Below, piece after piece: positions 29,743 through 39,784 of a stretch of 41,460 bases of DNA; position 1 is the first letter of the stretch; each line of letters begins with the position of its first letter. The translations under genes and the position numbers were made by a program. Source of the DNA: Planctomycetia bacterium (lineage in GTDB: Bacteria > Planctomycetota > Planctomycetia > Pirellulales > UBA1268); NCBI GenBank assembly GCA_009922585.1, contig RFVE01000003.1, positions 1-41,460 of the forward strand, in the 5' to 3' direction. The notes beneath the pieces are model-generated. The model ran no database searches, was not told the origin of the DNA, and saw only the letters and a list, made by a program, of their open reading frames with translations.

Positions 29743-30354
29743 ATGGCCTACACCCTAGCCCCCCTGCCCTACTCCTTTGACGCCCTCGAGCCGCACATCG
29801 ATGCCCGGACGATGGAGATCCATCACGACAAGCATCACGCCGCCTACGTCGCCAATGTCAACAAGGCGCTCGAGGGAAGCCCGCTGGCCGACTTGCCGGT
29901 CGACAAACTGATTAGTGATCTCGAACAGGTGCCTGAGGCAATTCGAACCGCCGTGCGCAACAATGGTGGCGGCCATGCCAACCACACACTCTTCTGGGAG
30001 TCACTCGGCGGTGGCAAGGGGGGTGAGCCAACCGGAGAACTCGCCAGTGCGATTGGGTCGGTCTTCGGCAGCTACGCCGGTTTCCAGGAGGCCTTCACGA
30101 AGGCTGCCATGGGCCGGTTTGGCAGTGGCTGGGCCTGGCTTTCGCTCGATCCGCAGGGCAAGCTTTTGATCGAGAGCACCGCCAACCAGGACAGCCCGCT
30201 GATGCATGGCAACACGCCGCTTCTGGGCGTTGACGTCTGGGAACACGCCTATTACCTGCTTTACCAGAACCGCCGGGCCGACTATGTCGGCGCCTTCTAC
30301 AACGTCGTCGACTGGGATGTCATCGGGCAGAGGTTCGCTACCGCCAAAAAATAG
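29743..30354 (+). CDS. sodA: Superoxide dismutase (Fe/Mn family)
   Basis: '[38 protein letters not shown]', '[16 protein letters not shown]', '[19 protein letters not shown]'. Confidence 0.96.
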   Translation: MAYTLAPLPYSFDALEPHIDARTMEIHHDKHHAAYVANVNKALEGSPLADLPVDKLISDLEQVPEAIRTAVRNNGGGHANHTLFWESLGGGKGGEPTGELASAIGSVFGSYAGFQEAFTKAAMGRFGSGWAWLSLDPQGKLLIESTANQDSPLMHGNTPLLGVDVWEHAYYLLYQNRRADYVGAFYNVVDWDVIGQRFATAKK

Positions 30355-30393
30355 TTGGAAACTCGGTCTCTCTGATGACCATCGAGCCATTCG

Positions 30394-30429
30394 CCGGGCC
30401 GCCGCTTGTCGGTGGCCCGGTTTTTTTTT
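30394..30429 (+). terminator. Rho-independent terminator after the superoxide dismutase gene
   Basis: CCGGGCC (30394-30400) ... GGCCCGG (30414-30420) followed by nine T. Confidence 0.85.
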
Positions 30430-30532
30430 GCCGATCAGGTGAATTGGGCAAAGGCTGGCGTTGACATTCTGCCGAAAGAATCCGTATTCCCCGCACAGCC
30501 GTGCCTGACCGCCATGATTGGGAGAGGAATCG

Positions 30533-31792
30533 ATGCAGACGCCCGCTGGGATCACGACGAACAAAACGCAACTCCCGCAAAGCCTCCGAAACAGTTCCGG
30601 TGGCCAACTCACCCGCTGCCTGGTCCTGCCAGCAGTGCTAGTCGTCCTTGCAACCGGCTGTAAAAGCGGTTCTTCAATGGGAAACTCCTGGTGGTCCTTT
30701 GGCATGGGAGGGCCCGATGCTGCCAGCCTGGCTGAGGCGCCTCCCTTCGAGGGCGATCTGACCAAGCCTTCGGCTAACGCGACACCCTATCCGACCACTT
30801 CGACCCCTGAAAGTTACGCAATTACTGGTGGCAAGACTCCTGCCGCTGGGCAGCAGCCGGCAGCAGCTGGGGCATTGGCTGAGACGTCTCAGCCGCCAGT
30901 CACCTACGGCACGACCCCGCCACCTGCCGCTCCCCCAACTCAGCCTGCCATGACTCCCCGCGGTGCCGGTGCGAACGCAATCGCCGCCAACTCCCCGGAG
31001 GCTGGCGTTGGCCCGCAGGTTGGGCCCTATCAGACAATCCCGTCAACCGTCTCGTCCGCCCCTGCGGCGACGACACCACCGCTCAACGGCATGGCTGATC
31101 GGACCGCGTCTGAGCAGGTTCTGCCGCCTTCGAGTCGGTTCGGGTCGCCCACAGCCCAGCAGGGGCTCGCTGATTCATCCCAGATTCCACCACCAGCTCG
31201 CAGCAGATTTTCTTCTGTCGCTGATCAACGGGTTGCCGAGGCCCCAGCTGCTGGAAACTACAGCGGCGGCAGTCGGTTTAGTAGCCCGCGGGCAGTCGCT
31301 GCGCCGGTGGCGCCGATGCTCCCCGAACGTGGCGAAACCGCCGCTGCTGCTGCTGTGTCCCAGAGTCGGTATGGCGAGGCGGGCAGCTCTGCGTTTGCTG
31401 GCAGTGGGCTGTCCGCGTCCTCCAGTGCATCTCGGGAGCCCGTTTCCGATCCTTCGCAGCCGGCTGGTTTCCCCGCGGCGTCGCCGTTTCCGGGAGAGTC
31501 CTCCGACACTCCAATTGCGTCTCCCGAGTCGCCACAGCTGCCGGCCCCGCCACCGTCCTCTCGGCGACGTGACCCGGGGTACCGACCTTTCGGGACATCA
31601 AGTTATCGGGCAGCCGAGCCGATTTATGCCGAGCGCGGCACGGGTGCCACTCCGCTTGAAACGCAGCCCATCACACCGGGCGGCGTGAAACCAGCCTCCT
31701 TTGATGCTCAGCAGGCAATGCCCTCTGTGGGGCTGCCACAGGCGATGCCAGCAGTGCCGAGCATTTCAGGGCCACCTGTTACCAGCCCATGA
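30533..31792 (+). CDS. Low-complexity Pro/Ala/Ser-rich predicted lipoprotein
   Basis: Signal peptide with lipobox 'LVVLATGCKSGSS', then a long, likely disordered P/A/S/T/Q-rich region. Confidence 0.75.
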   Translation: MQTPAGITTNKTQLPQSLRNSSGGQLTRCLVLPAVLVVLATGCKSGSSMGNSWWSFGMGGPDAASLAEAPPFEGDLTKPSANATPYPTTSTPESYAITGGKTPAAGQQPAAAGALAETSQPPVTYGTTPPPAAPPTQPAMTPRGAGANAIAANSPEAGVGPQVGPYQTIPSTVSSAPAATTPPLNGMADRTASEQVLPPSSRFGSPTAQQGLADSSQIPPPARSRFSSVADQRVAEAPAAGNYSGGSRFSSPRAVAAPVAPMLPERGETAAAAAVSQSRYGEAGSSAFAGSGLSASSSASREPVSDPSQPAGFPAASPFPGESSDTPIASPESPQLPAPPPSSRRRDPGYRPFGTSSYRAAEPIYAERGTGATPLETQPITPGGVKPASFDAQQAMPSVGLPQAMPAVPSISGPPVTSP

Positions 31793-32171
31793 CCATGTTC
31801 GACTCGATCACCTTGCGGGCCCGATCGAGATCGTCGCCGGTTTCGTGCATGTAGAGCCGAATGGCGTGCAGTTTGTCGCCTGAAGCCCGGGCCAGACACT
31901 CACGGGCCGTGTCGCAGGGGCGTTGCGGTTCCTGCTCTGATGCGTTCGGTAACAGGCCTAGCGCGGACTTCGAAATGACCCAGGTATCCCGCGGCCGGCG
32001 GGTCAGCCGCAGGATTCTTTCCTGTGGGTAGGCATCAGAAACGACCGCCGTCGCCGCCGTTTCATCGTCGGCCCACGAAATAATGATGTGGGCTTCTGTC
32101 TCGATTTCGAAGAGCGGCATTGGTCGCGTTTCCTCCACGCGGATCGGCATCACACTGCGATGGTCGGACAT
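31779..32171 (-). CDS. Conserved-looking hypothetical protein (start may be internal, MPLFEIETEAH...)
   Basis: 130-aa ORF with compact composition; its 3' end overlaps the 3' end of the convergent lipoprotein gene by 14 nt. Confidence 0.6.
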   Translation of the reverse strand: MSDHRSVMPIRVEETRPMPLFEIETEAHIIISWADDETAATAVVSDAYPQERILRLTRRPRDTWVISKSALGLLPNASEQEPQRPCDTARECLARASGDKLHAIRLYMHETGDDLDRARKVIESNMVMGW

Positions 32172-32322
32172 TCGCTGCCGTCGCGGCGTGGAGCCTACGC
32201 TGGCCCGACGGGAGGGTCAAACCCCGGCGGTCGCCTCGCCAGCCTGGCAGCCGTGATGCGTGCTACCATAGAGGCTAGGGATAGGCAGCGCGGTGCTGCT
32301 ACCACCACCGGAAGGGTTGACC

Positions 32323-33270
32323 ATGCGCTACGACCGGGAAGGTTTTCCAATCCCGCCGGAATTCGATCTGCCTGATTCGACGGCGACGGCAGAGGTGTTG
32401 CCAGTCTCCGATCCGGAAGCGGTGCGGTCTCGAAAGCGTACCGGTCGGGCAGGCTGGCGGAAGCGGCTGGTGGTGCTGGCCGTGTTGCTGGGCGTTGTCG
32501 TGCCCGGTCTGCTCGGTCCCCAGCTCCTGCCAACCATTTCTGCCGCTGTGGTGAACTGGTCACTCGAACAAGCCTATGCCTGTCAGGCGGCCGACAATGT
32601 CGCTGGTGCTGTCGATCATCTTAGTCGGGCCATCAGCTGGCATGGTGACCATCCCGATCTGCTCTGCATGCGAGCACTCGTGCGGCTGGAGAGTCGTGAT
32701 CCGCAGGGAGCCCTTGAAGACGCTCGCCAGGCAGCAGTGCTTGCTCCGCTGGCCAGTCAGCCGTTGCGGATTCAGGCGGTTGTTCTTGTTGTGCTGGGAG
32801 AGGCCGATGACGCGGTGGCAGCCGCCGACCGGGCGGCCGAACTGGCCGGGGATGGGGCTGCTGCGGCGGTGAATCACCGGGCCTACATCCGGGGGCTTGT
32901 TGCCCGGGATCTCGATGCCGCCCTGGCTGATATCGAGCTGGTGGTGGCCAGCGATGACGATGCCCCACCAGCCTTCGTTGACACCCACGGCTTCCTCCTC
33001 CATCTCGTCGGCAGGCACGAGGAGGCGATCGATCAGCTCAACCACGCCATCGCCGGAATGCGGGCGGAGCGACAGACTTTTGCCCGTCGCTTTGGTCGTT
33101 CACCTTCGACAGCGGCGGCCGTCCGTCTGCGGGAAATCGATCAGGCACTGGCGGTGATGTACCACCATCGCAGTCTCGCCTGCGGGGCGATCGGGCTTTC
33201 CGGCCAGGCCGAGCAGGATCAGCAACTAGCCCGCGAAAAGGGCTTCGATCCGAGCCGTGGCATTCTCTAG
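32323..33270 (+). CDS. Membrane-anchored TPR protein
   Basis: 'MRYDREGFPIPPEFDLP', one TM segment 'RLVVLAVLLGVVVPGLLGPQLL', then helical TPR-like repeats ('AVDHLSRAISWHGDHPDLLCMRALVRLESRDPQGALEDARQA'). Confidence 0.8.
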   Translation: MRYDREGFPIPPEFDLPDSTATAEVLPVSDPEAVRSRKRTGRAGWRKRLVVLAVLLGVVVPGLLGPQLLPTISAAVVNWSLEQAYACQAADNVAGAVDHLSRAISWHGDHPDLLCMRALVRLESRDPQGALEDARQAAVLAPLASQPLRIQAVVLVVLGEADDAVAAADRAAELAGDGAAAAVNHRAYIRGLVARDLDAALADIELVVASDDDAPPAFVDTHGFLLHLVGRHEEAIDQLNHAIAGMRAERQTFARRFGRSPSTAAAVRLREIDQALAVMYHHRSLACGAIGLSGQAEQDQQLAREKGFDPSRGIL

Positions 33271-33314
33271 CGGCCGGTGCGGCAAAAGCCCCGGATGCCT
33301 GATGGGCAGACCGA

Positions 33315-33388
33315 GGGGGTGTAGCTCAGTTGGTTAGAGCGCCAGCCTGTCACGCTGGAGGCCGCGGGTTCGAGTCCCGTCACCCTCG
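33315..33388 (+). tRNA. tRNA-Asp (anticodon GTC), no encoded CCA
   Basis: Cloverleaf: acceptor GGGGGTG/CACCCTC, D-arm GCTC...GAGC, anticodon arm CCAGC-CTGTCAC-GCTGG, T-arm GCGGG-TTCGAGT-CCCGT. Confidence 0.95.
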
Positions 33389-33438
33389 CTTTCTCTCCTG
33401 CTGTCATTCGACGCAGATGTCCCTGTGGATTACTGTTC

Positions 33439-34263
33439 ATGCCACTTCCGTATGCTGGCCGCGCTGTTGTGACCGGGGCGGCAAGTGGGTTCGGCCGCGC
33501 GGTCTGTCTGCAACTGGCCGCCCGTTGCTGGCAGCTTGCTGCGGTCGATCTGGATGCTGCCAAATCAGCCGATTGGAGGGCGCTTGGCGCAGAAGTTGAG
33601 TCGCTTGGGGGAGGCTGGCTGCCCTATCCGTTTGACGTTCGTGAGCCTGCCGGCTGGCAGGAGTTGGCAGACCAGTTGGAGGATCGCTGGCCGGGAATCG
33701 ACCTGCTGGTCAATGCAGCTGGTGTCGGGGCAACCGGTGAGGTTGGGCAACTGCCGCTGGAACAGTGGCGGCGAATCATCGACGTCAATCTGCTCGGGAC
33801 GGCGATTGGCTGCGAGACGTTGCTGCCCCAGCTGCGGCGACATCGGGCTCCCAGTAGGTTGCTCAACGTCGCCTCGATTGCCGGGATCCTCGCCCCGCCT
33901 TCCATGGCAGCCTATTCGGCCAGCAAGGCTGGGGTGATCGCCCTTTCTGAGGCGATCGCAGGTGAGTGTCGCGGCCAGCCGACCGTCACGGTGGCCTGTC
34001 CGGGCTTCTTCCGGTCGGGACTGCTCGACTCGTGGCACTTTAGTAACGGCAGGGAACAGCGTGAGGCCAGGCGGCGAATGGACCTGACTGGCTGGACTTC
34101 GGCGAAAGTCGCCGAGCGAGTGCTGGCCGCTACCTTTGCCGGTCGTCGGTATGCGGTTCTCGGTCGGCAGGCCCGCTGGCTCTGGCGGCTGAAACGGCTG
34201 GCTCCGGCAACAGCAACGGGACTGATCAGCCGGGTCTATCATCGGCTTGAGCGTCCGGGCTGA
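33439..34263 (+). CDS. Short-chain dehydrogenase/reductase
   Basis: 'AVVTGAASGFGRAVCLQLAAR', 'LLVNAAGVGATG', 'AAYSASKAGVIALSEAIAGE' (YxxxK). Confidence 0.93.
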   Translation: MPLPYAGRAVVTGAASGFGRAVCLQLAARCWQLAAVDLDAAKSADWRALGAEVESLGGGWLPYPFDVREPAGWQELADQLEDRWPGIDLLVNAAGVGATGEVGQLPLEQWRRIIDVNLLGTAIGCETLLPQLRRHRAPSRLLNVASIAGILAPPSMAAYSASKAGVIALSEAIAGECRGQPTVTVACPGFFRSGLLDSWHFSNGREQREARRRMDLTGWTSAKVAERVLAATFAGRRYAVLGRQARWLWRLKRLAPATATGLISRVYHRLERPG

Positions 34264-34292
34264 CGGTTGGCAGTGGTTGCGTGACGATCCTG

Positions 34293-35486
34293 TCAGGCAA
34301 TGCCGTCGAGTTCTTTCAGCCAGGCGCGAATTTCATTTTCGTATTCGCTCGCCAGCCCTCCCACGATCAGCTGGCGGTGAAAGCTGGCCGCCCCCTCCTT
34401 CATGAGGTCGGCATCCTCAGCACTCGGGAATCGTTTGTTGGGATCGGCGGCCACCAGACCGCTGCAAAAGTTCATCAGGAGTTCGTTGCAGCTGACTTCG
34501 TTGGGCAGGATCTGTGGCAGGCGGTGTGCCAGCGAGCGTTTGGCCTCCAGCAGGTCACGGAAGGAATTGAGGCCGGCGAACGGCGGTTGGCCGCTGAGCA
34601 TTTCGATCAACACGTAGCCGAGACTTGCCAGGTCAGACCGGGGCGAGTGGTCGCGGCCCTCGAGCACTTCGGGCGCTGCGTAGGCTGGCGTGCAGGTCCG
34701 ATTGGCCGGCATGGTGGCCTGTTTGACTGCCGAGCCAATGTCGATGATTTTGGCGTTGCCGGTTCGCTTCACCATGATGTTCGAACTTTTCACATCGCCG
34801 TGAAGAATTCCATCGCGGTGCAGTGCAGCCAGTGCCGCGAGACATTCCCTCACGATGGCGATGGCAACGCCTGGCTTCAGCCGTGACTGCCGTGGCCCCG
34901 GCGTGACGATCACCCGGTTGAGATAGTCCCAGCGTTCCTCTGTGACGCAGGATCTGGTCTGGGCGAGTAGTTCTGGAGTAAGAAGCCGCGACAGGTCATA
35001 GCCATCGATCCACTCCATTTCCATGATGCGGATTCGACGCTGCTCGACGAAGTTCTGAACGTCGAGCAGATTGTCCTGCTGGATCTGTGCAACTTGGGCA
35101 GAGACGTGGGCGATCCGCTCCATGGCCTCGTCATAAGCTGCCTCTGATTCATACCGCTCTGGAGAAAAAACCTTCAAGGCCACCGGCAGAGTAAAGCCAT
35201 CGGTGCCCCTCCGCGTAGTCAGGAAGACAACGCCCTGACCGCCCGAGCCAAGCCGCCGACCGAGTTTGTGGTACTCCGTCCAGCTGAGCCTGCCACAGTC
35301 GAGAATCTCACCATAGCGTGAGAGCAATTCATCTGGGCAGCGGCCACCGACCATCCCACCCGCCGGAATGGTCGGATGTCCTTCCTGGAAGGCCGTTGTC
35401 GACATGGTCATATCGCTACCGTCCATCGCATCCATTGCTGCCACCATGCTCCTGAAAGTGGTGAGGGCTCTGAGCTGTCTGCTCAA
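34293..35486 (-). CDS. Hanks-type serine/threonine protein kinase (start uncertain: TTG at 35486 or ATG at 35447)
   Basis: 'LGRRLGSGGQGVVFLT', 'VALKVF', catalytic loop 'HGDVKSSNIMV', 'IIDIGSAVK', 'YAAPEVLEG'. Confidence 0.9.
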   Translation of the reverse strand: MSRQLRALTTFRSMVAAMDAMDGSDMTMSTTAFQEGHPTIPAGGMVGGRCPDELLSRYGEILDCGRLSWTEYHKLGRRLGSGGQGVVFLTTRRGTDGFTLPVALKVFSPERYESEAAYDEAMERIAHVSAQVAQIQQDNLLDVQNFVEQRRIRIMEMEWIDGYDLSRLLTPELLAQTRSCVTEERWDYLNRVIVTPGPRQSRLKPGVAIAIVRECLAALAALHRDGILHGDVKSSNIMVKRTGNAKIIDIGSAVKQATMPANRTCTPAYAAPEVLEGRDHSPRSDLASLGYVLIEMLSGQPPFAGLNSFRDLLEAKRSLAHRLPQILPNEVSCNELLMNFCSGLVAADPNKRFPSAEDADLMKEGAASFHRQLIVGGLASEYENEIRAWLKELDGIA

Positions 35487-36469
35487 AACGGCAGGGGCGG
35501 GCCGTCGGGTGACGGGAAGCCCAACTGCTTGTCGACCGCATTGATCAGCGGCAGTCCCTGGGAATATCGTACGAGGTTTGCGGAAAAAAGGTCGGTCATC
35601 CGGTCAATCCGGTGGACCGACTGGCCTCCCACATGAGGGGTAATGACCAGGCCGGGGGCGTTCCATAACGGGCTGGCGGCTGACGGCGGCTCCTCCGGAG
35701 TCACGTCAAATCCGGCCGAATCGAGCTGGCCCGATTCCAGGCCCGCGACCACCGCTGACTCGACGACCAGCCCGCCGCGGGCGACATTGATCAGAATGCT
35801 GCCCCGTTTCATCTGGGACACTGCCTCTGCATCAATCATGCCGCGGGTCTCCGCGGTGAGCGGTGCGGCCAGCATCACGATGTCGGCCTCTGGCAAGAGC
35901 CGTCGGAAGGCGTCGGGGCCAGCCAGTTGGTCGAGGCCGGTGGCCGGCTGGTCGGGGAAATAATCGGTGGCCAGCAGCCGGGTTTTCCAGGGCGCGAGGA
36001 CTTCGGCCAGCCGCCGGCCGTTGCCGCCAAAGCCGACGATCAGCACGGTGCTGCCGGTGAGGTCGCGAGTGGGTCTGCGGATGAACTCCCGCTGCTGCTG
36101 TTGCTGAAGAAACAGCGGAATCCTGCGGGTACAGGCGGTAGCTAGGGCCATGGCCTGCTCGGCGACCTGGTCGGCCAGCACGCCTGAGGCGCTGGTCACC
36201 GTGACGCCTGAGGCGACCACGCTGGGCACGAGGCAATGATCAAGGCCGGCGGCTGAAGACTGAATCCACCGCAGTCTCCCCGCGGCGATTGTCTCATCCC
36301 AAGGCACTGGAACCTTGGCGTGCCCACAGAAAATGTCGGCCGTCGGCAGTTCCTCGGCGATACGTTCCTGGCCAGCATCCACGACGGTGGCTGCTGGCCA
36401 GGAACGCTGAATCTGGCGAATATGCCGCTTTTCGACGGGATAGCAGAGGACGATGCGGGGGCTGGGCAC
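35483..36469 (-). CDS. D-2-hydroxyacid dehydrogenase family protein (GTG start proposed)
   Basis: 'GSTVLIVGFGGNGRRLAEVLAPW', 'ADIVMLAAPLTAETRGMID', 'GSILINVARGGLVVE', 'PEEPPSAASPLWNAPGLVITPHVGG'. The 440-aa ORF start would overlap the divergent DoxX gene. Confidence 0.85.
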   Translation of the reverse strand: MPSPRIVLCYPVEKRHIRQIQRSWPAATVVDAGQERIAEELPTADIFCGHAKVPVPWDETIAAGRLRWIQSSAAGLDHCLVPSVVASGVTVTSASGVLADQVAEQAMALATACTRRIPLFLQQQQQREFIRRPTRDLTGSTVLIVGFGGNGRRLAEVLAPWKTRLLATDYFPDQPATGLDQLAGPDAFRRLLPEADIVMLAAPLTAETRGMIDAEAVSQMKRGSILINVARGGLVVESAVVAGLESGQLDSAGFDVTPEEPPSAASPLWNAPGLVITPHVGGQSVHRIDRMTDLFSANLVRYSQGLPLINAVDKQLGFPSPDGPPLPF

Positions 36470-36765
36470 AGGTGGGTGGTGGAGAGCGAGCAGGTGTTGC
36501 CTGTATTCGGTCGCAGCATGGAAGCCAGGCGAGATGCTTCCGGTCAGAGCTGAAGCCAAATGTTCGATTATGCCGATTGTGTTGAGAATGAAATAGGAGC
36601 TGGCACCCAGACACTGGATTTCAGCGGCAATTTCTGGCAAAAATCTATCGTACGGGCGACACGAAACGTTCGCGGAGGTCACTTTTGTTCGTGGCTTGCG
36701 GTACGCGCCGGTCTTTATGCGACATAGATTCGAGAGAGATTTCGAGGCGACGAAGCGGAGTTGGT

Positions 36766-37728
36766 ATGAATTGGACCCGAACCACTGTGCTTGCCACGGT
36801 GGCACTGACGTTTCTCAGAATTGTGATCGGCCTTCATTTTTTTCTCGAGGGTTCGAGTCACCTCCGAGATTCGGCCTGGTCGAGTGCCGGCTTCCGCAAG
36901 GCGGCGGTCGGTCCGCTGGCGGAATTTCTCCGGGCAGACCTGCCTGAGGTTGGTGACTGGTCAGAGACGCTGGCCAACGTCTCAGGCTCCGCTGCCGACG
37001 ACATTGACGGTTCGGCGGATGCCTGGCGGGCATCGGTTGTGGCTGAATGGCGTCGGCTTTGGCAGCGTCGGCTCGATGTGTTGGCGGCCACTGGCTGGTC
37101 TGCTGACGCTGAGGTGACCGCTACAGCTGAGGCGGCGATTGCAGAAGCCGACAAGAAGCTCTCTGACATGCTGGCTGATGATCGGGACGATTTGCTTGAG
37201 TATCGGCGGCAACGGCAACGGCTGAGCGAGATGTCGGCCTCGGCGATGGCCCGGGATCTGCCCTACGTTCGGAAACGAATTGCCGACAAACGGCGTGAAC
37301 TTGAGTCGCAGGCAGCCGGCTGGATGAGTCAGGCTGCAGCGATCGGAGTTGAGGTTGTCACGGCCTGGGACCGTCCGCTCTCGGCAGCCCAGCGGCGGCT
37401 GGCGGCGACCGCAGTCGAGCCAACCCGTCTCTGGAAGGCTGACCGCTTCGTCAGTTGGGCACTCGTGACAATCGGAGCAGCACTCGTGCTTGGGCTGCTG
37501 ACCAAGTTTCATGCGGTGGGGGGCATCTGTTTTCTGCTCTCTGTTGTGGCCTCACAGCCGTTCTGGCTTCCGGCGGCCAAGGCCACCTATGAGCAGTGGG
37601 TCGAGATTGCCGGGCTTCTGGTGTTGGCCTCGGTCCCAACAGGCGGCTGGACCGGGCTCGACTATTTTCTCATGCCGCTCATCAGGGGCCTTTGCCCGCT
37701 CGGCAGCTGCCGCCGTGATGCTTCCTGA
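36766..37728 (+). CDS. DoxX-like membrane protein with a large insertion between TM1 and later TMs
   Basis: 'LTFLRIVIGLHFFLEGSSHL' at the N-terminus; C-terminal TMs 'WALVTIGAALVLGLLTKFHAVGGICFLLSVVASQPF'; long helical central insert. Confidence 0.75.
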   Translation: MNWTRTTVLATVALTFLRIVIGLHFFLEGSSHLRDSAWSSAGFRKAAVGPLAEFLRADLPEVGDWSETLANVSGSAADDIDGSADAWRASVVAEWRRLWQRRLDVLAATGWSADAEVTATAEAAIAEADKKLSDMLADDRDDLLEYRRQRQRLSEMSASAMARDLPYVRKRIADKRRELESQAAGWMSQAAAIGVEVVTAWDRPLSAAQRRLAATAVEPTRLWKADRFVSWALVTIGAALVLGLLTKFHAVGGICFLLSVVASQPFWLPAAKATYEQWVEIAGLLVLASVPTGGWTGLDYFLMPLIRGLCPLGSCRRDAS

Positions 37729-37797
37729 GCAGCCCTACTGCTCACCACACGCCCAAAAAACAATCGATTTCCTGATGCGAACCGGAGAACACTCACG

Positions 37798-39483
37798 ATG
37801 AACCTCACCCCCGAACAGCAGACGATCGGCAAGGAAAACTTCAATGATGCAGTGGCGATCACCCGCCGCGACTTCCTCTCGGGGACGGTGGCTGCCGGTC
37901 TGGCTACCGGGGCTGGACTGGGCTCAATTTACTTTGGTTACGGTGCGAGCGTCGGCGATCCCTTGCGGGTCGGCTTCATCGGCACTGGCGATGAAGGCAG
38001 CGTGCTGATCGGTGCTCATAACCCCGAATACCTCAACGTCGTGGCGATTGCCGACATCCGCCCCTACAACGTCTTTCGCGCATTCCATGGCGACATCTCC
38101 AGTCCCAATGCTCAGCGGGTTCGGCCCGGCCTGATGGCAAAGTACGGCTGGAAAACTGAGGATGCGGCCCGCAAACAGGTGAAGGTTTATGGGGCCTACG
38201 AAGATCTGCTTGCTGACGACGACATCGAAGCGGTTGTCATTGCCCTTCCCTTGCACCTGCACGCCGAAGCGGCCATCAAGGCGATGCGGGCGGGCAAACA
38301 TGTGCTGACCGAGAAGCTGATGGGTCACTCGATTCATGAGTGCAAGGAAATGGGCCGTACGGCCAAGGCGACCGGCAAGCTGCTGGCGACGGGTCATCAG
38401 CGGCATTACAGCGTGCTCTACGACAACGCGGTTCATACGATCGGTGAAGCCAGGCTGATCGGTGACGTTCATTCGATCCGTGCCCAGTGGCATCGCGGTA
38501 ACCTGCCGGGTAAGGACAGTTGGAAGCCGCCGCTGCCTGGGGATGAGTCGCTGGTCAAAAAGCTGGCCAGCTGGAAGGGGCGGCTGGAGCAGTCGAAGCC
38601 GGCGGAGATCGATATCTGGACGAAGCGGGTGGCCCAGCTTGAGGCGCAGCTGGAGGACAGTGGCGTTGACGCTGCCGCCTATGGATACACCGCGAAAACG
38701 CTTCCCGATGGGGCCGCGCGTTCACCGCTTGAGGAGTTGATCCGCTGGCGGCTCTGGAACCGTACGGGCGGCGGCCTGATGGCTGAGTTGGGCAGTCACC
38801 AACTCGATGCAGCCGGTATCTTCATCTCGGCAATGCATGGCAAGGGGAAGAAGGTCAAGCCGCTGACGGTAACGGCTGTCGGCAACCGCAGCATTTTTCC
38901 CGCTGACCGTGAGGTCGATGACCATGTCTACTGCATGTACGAGTATCCCGCTCCTGGCTATGAGGAAGACCCCAACAAGAAGATTGTCGTCACCTACTCA
39001 TCGATCAACGGCAACGGTTTCGGAGGCTACGGTGAGGTGGTGATGGGCACCGAGGGGACGCTCATTCTCGAGCAGGAACAGAACGTGATGCTCTACAAGG
39101 GATCCTCTCGGGATACGCGGGTGACTGTCGGGAAGGCGAAGAGCGGTGCTCCCGTTCTCGACACTACCGAAAGCGGCGGCGCGGGGGCGGTGGCAGCCGT
39201 TTCTGCTACGCCGGGTGATGCCGCTCCACCCTCCCGGGGCTACACCGAGGAGATGGAACACTGGGCCTGGTGCATCCGCAACCCTGATCCTGCCAATCAG
39301 CCCCGCTGCAAGCCCGAAGTGGCGCTTGCTGATGCCGTGATCGCACTCGTCAGCAACCAGGCTCTGAATAATCCCAATGAGCAGCCGCGGATTGCATTTG
39401 AAGCCGATTGGTTCGACATCGACAGCGACAGCACGCCGGAGGGCACCAAGCCCGATCTGACACGTGACCGCTACAACGGCTGA
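37798..39483 (+). CDS. Tat-exported Gfo/Idh/MocA-family oxidoreductase
   Basis: Tat motif 'TRRDFLSGTVAAGLATGAGLG', 'LRVGFIGTGDEGSVLIGAHN', 'HVLTEKLMGHSIHECKEM', 'GGGLMAELGSHQLDAAGIF'. Confidence 0.9.
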   Translation: MNLTPEQQTIGKENFNDAVAITRRDFLSGTVAAGLATGAGLGSIYFGYGASVGDPLRVGFIGTGDEGSVLIGAHNPEYLNVVAIADIRPYNVFRAFHGDISSPNAQRVRPGLMAKYGWKTEDAARKQVKVYGAYEDLLADDDIEAVVIALPLHLHAEAAIKAMRAGKHVLTEKLMGHSIHECKEMGRTAKATGKLLATGHQRHYSVLYDNAVHTIGEARLIGDVHSIRAQWHRGNLPGKDSWKPPLPGDESLVKKLASWKGRLEQSKPAEIDIWTKRVAQLEAQLEDSGVDAAAYGYTAKTLPDGAARSPLEELIRWRLWNRTGGGLMAELGSHQLDAAGIFISAMHGKGKKVKPLTVTAVGNRSIFPADREVDDHVYCMYEYPAPGYEEDPNKKIVVTYSSINGNGFGGYGEVVMGTEGTLILEQEQNVMLYKGSSRDTRVTVGKAKSGAPVLDTTESGGAGAVAAVSATPGDAAPPSRGYTEEMEHWAWCIRNPDPANQPRCKPEVALADAVIALVSNQALNNPNEQPRIAFEADWFDIDSDSTPEGTKPDLTRDRYNG

Positions 39484-39551
39484 GTGCGACAGCCTTGCAC
39501 GCTGTTCACTCGATCGCCTCAGTGCACGCCCAGTTCATATCACGCTGAGGT

Positions 39552-39579
39552 GTGACAAAACCGCCCGTTGGTGTAGAAT
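39552..39579 (+). promoter_or_regulatory. Candidate sigma70-like promoter for the terminal lipoprotein gene
   Basis: GTGACA (39552-39557), 16-nt spacer, TAGAAT (39574-39579). Confidence 0.45.
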
Positions 39580-39784
39580 CCTCCACTTGGCGGAGCGATG
39601 TTTACCCCTGGTCAATGGTCTGCCTCTGTAGCACGTTGCGGTGGGCAGCCGCTGTGACGGGTTTCAACAATTGGCCCGAAAGGCTTTTCACAGGGGTTTC
39701 GGTGGATTTGTGCTGTATTTTTGCCAGAGCCGTGAGGGGTTCATGGCTACACCGTAAACACTTACCAGCGGGGAGAGTTGGCAT

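Noticed and set aside
30001-30765. 254-aa minus-strand ORF
   Set aside because: Antisense to sod and the lipoprotein gene, and crosses the sod terminator.
30533-31792. Low-complexity lipoprotein as a tandem repeat or phase-variable gene
   Set aside because: P/A/S-rich composition but no exact repeat unit or homopolymer tract suggesting slippage.
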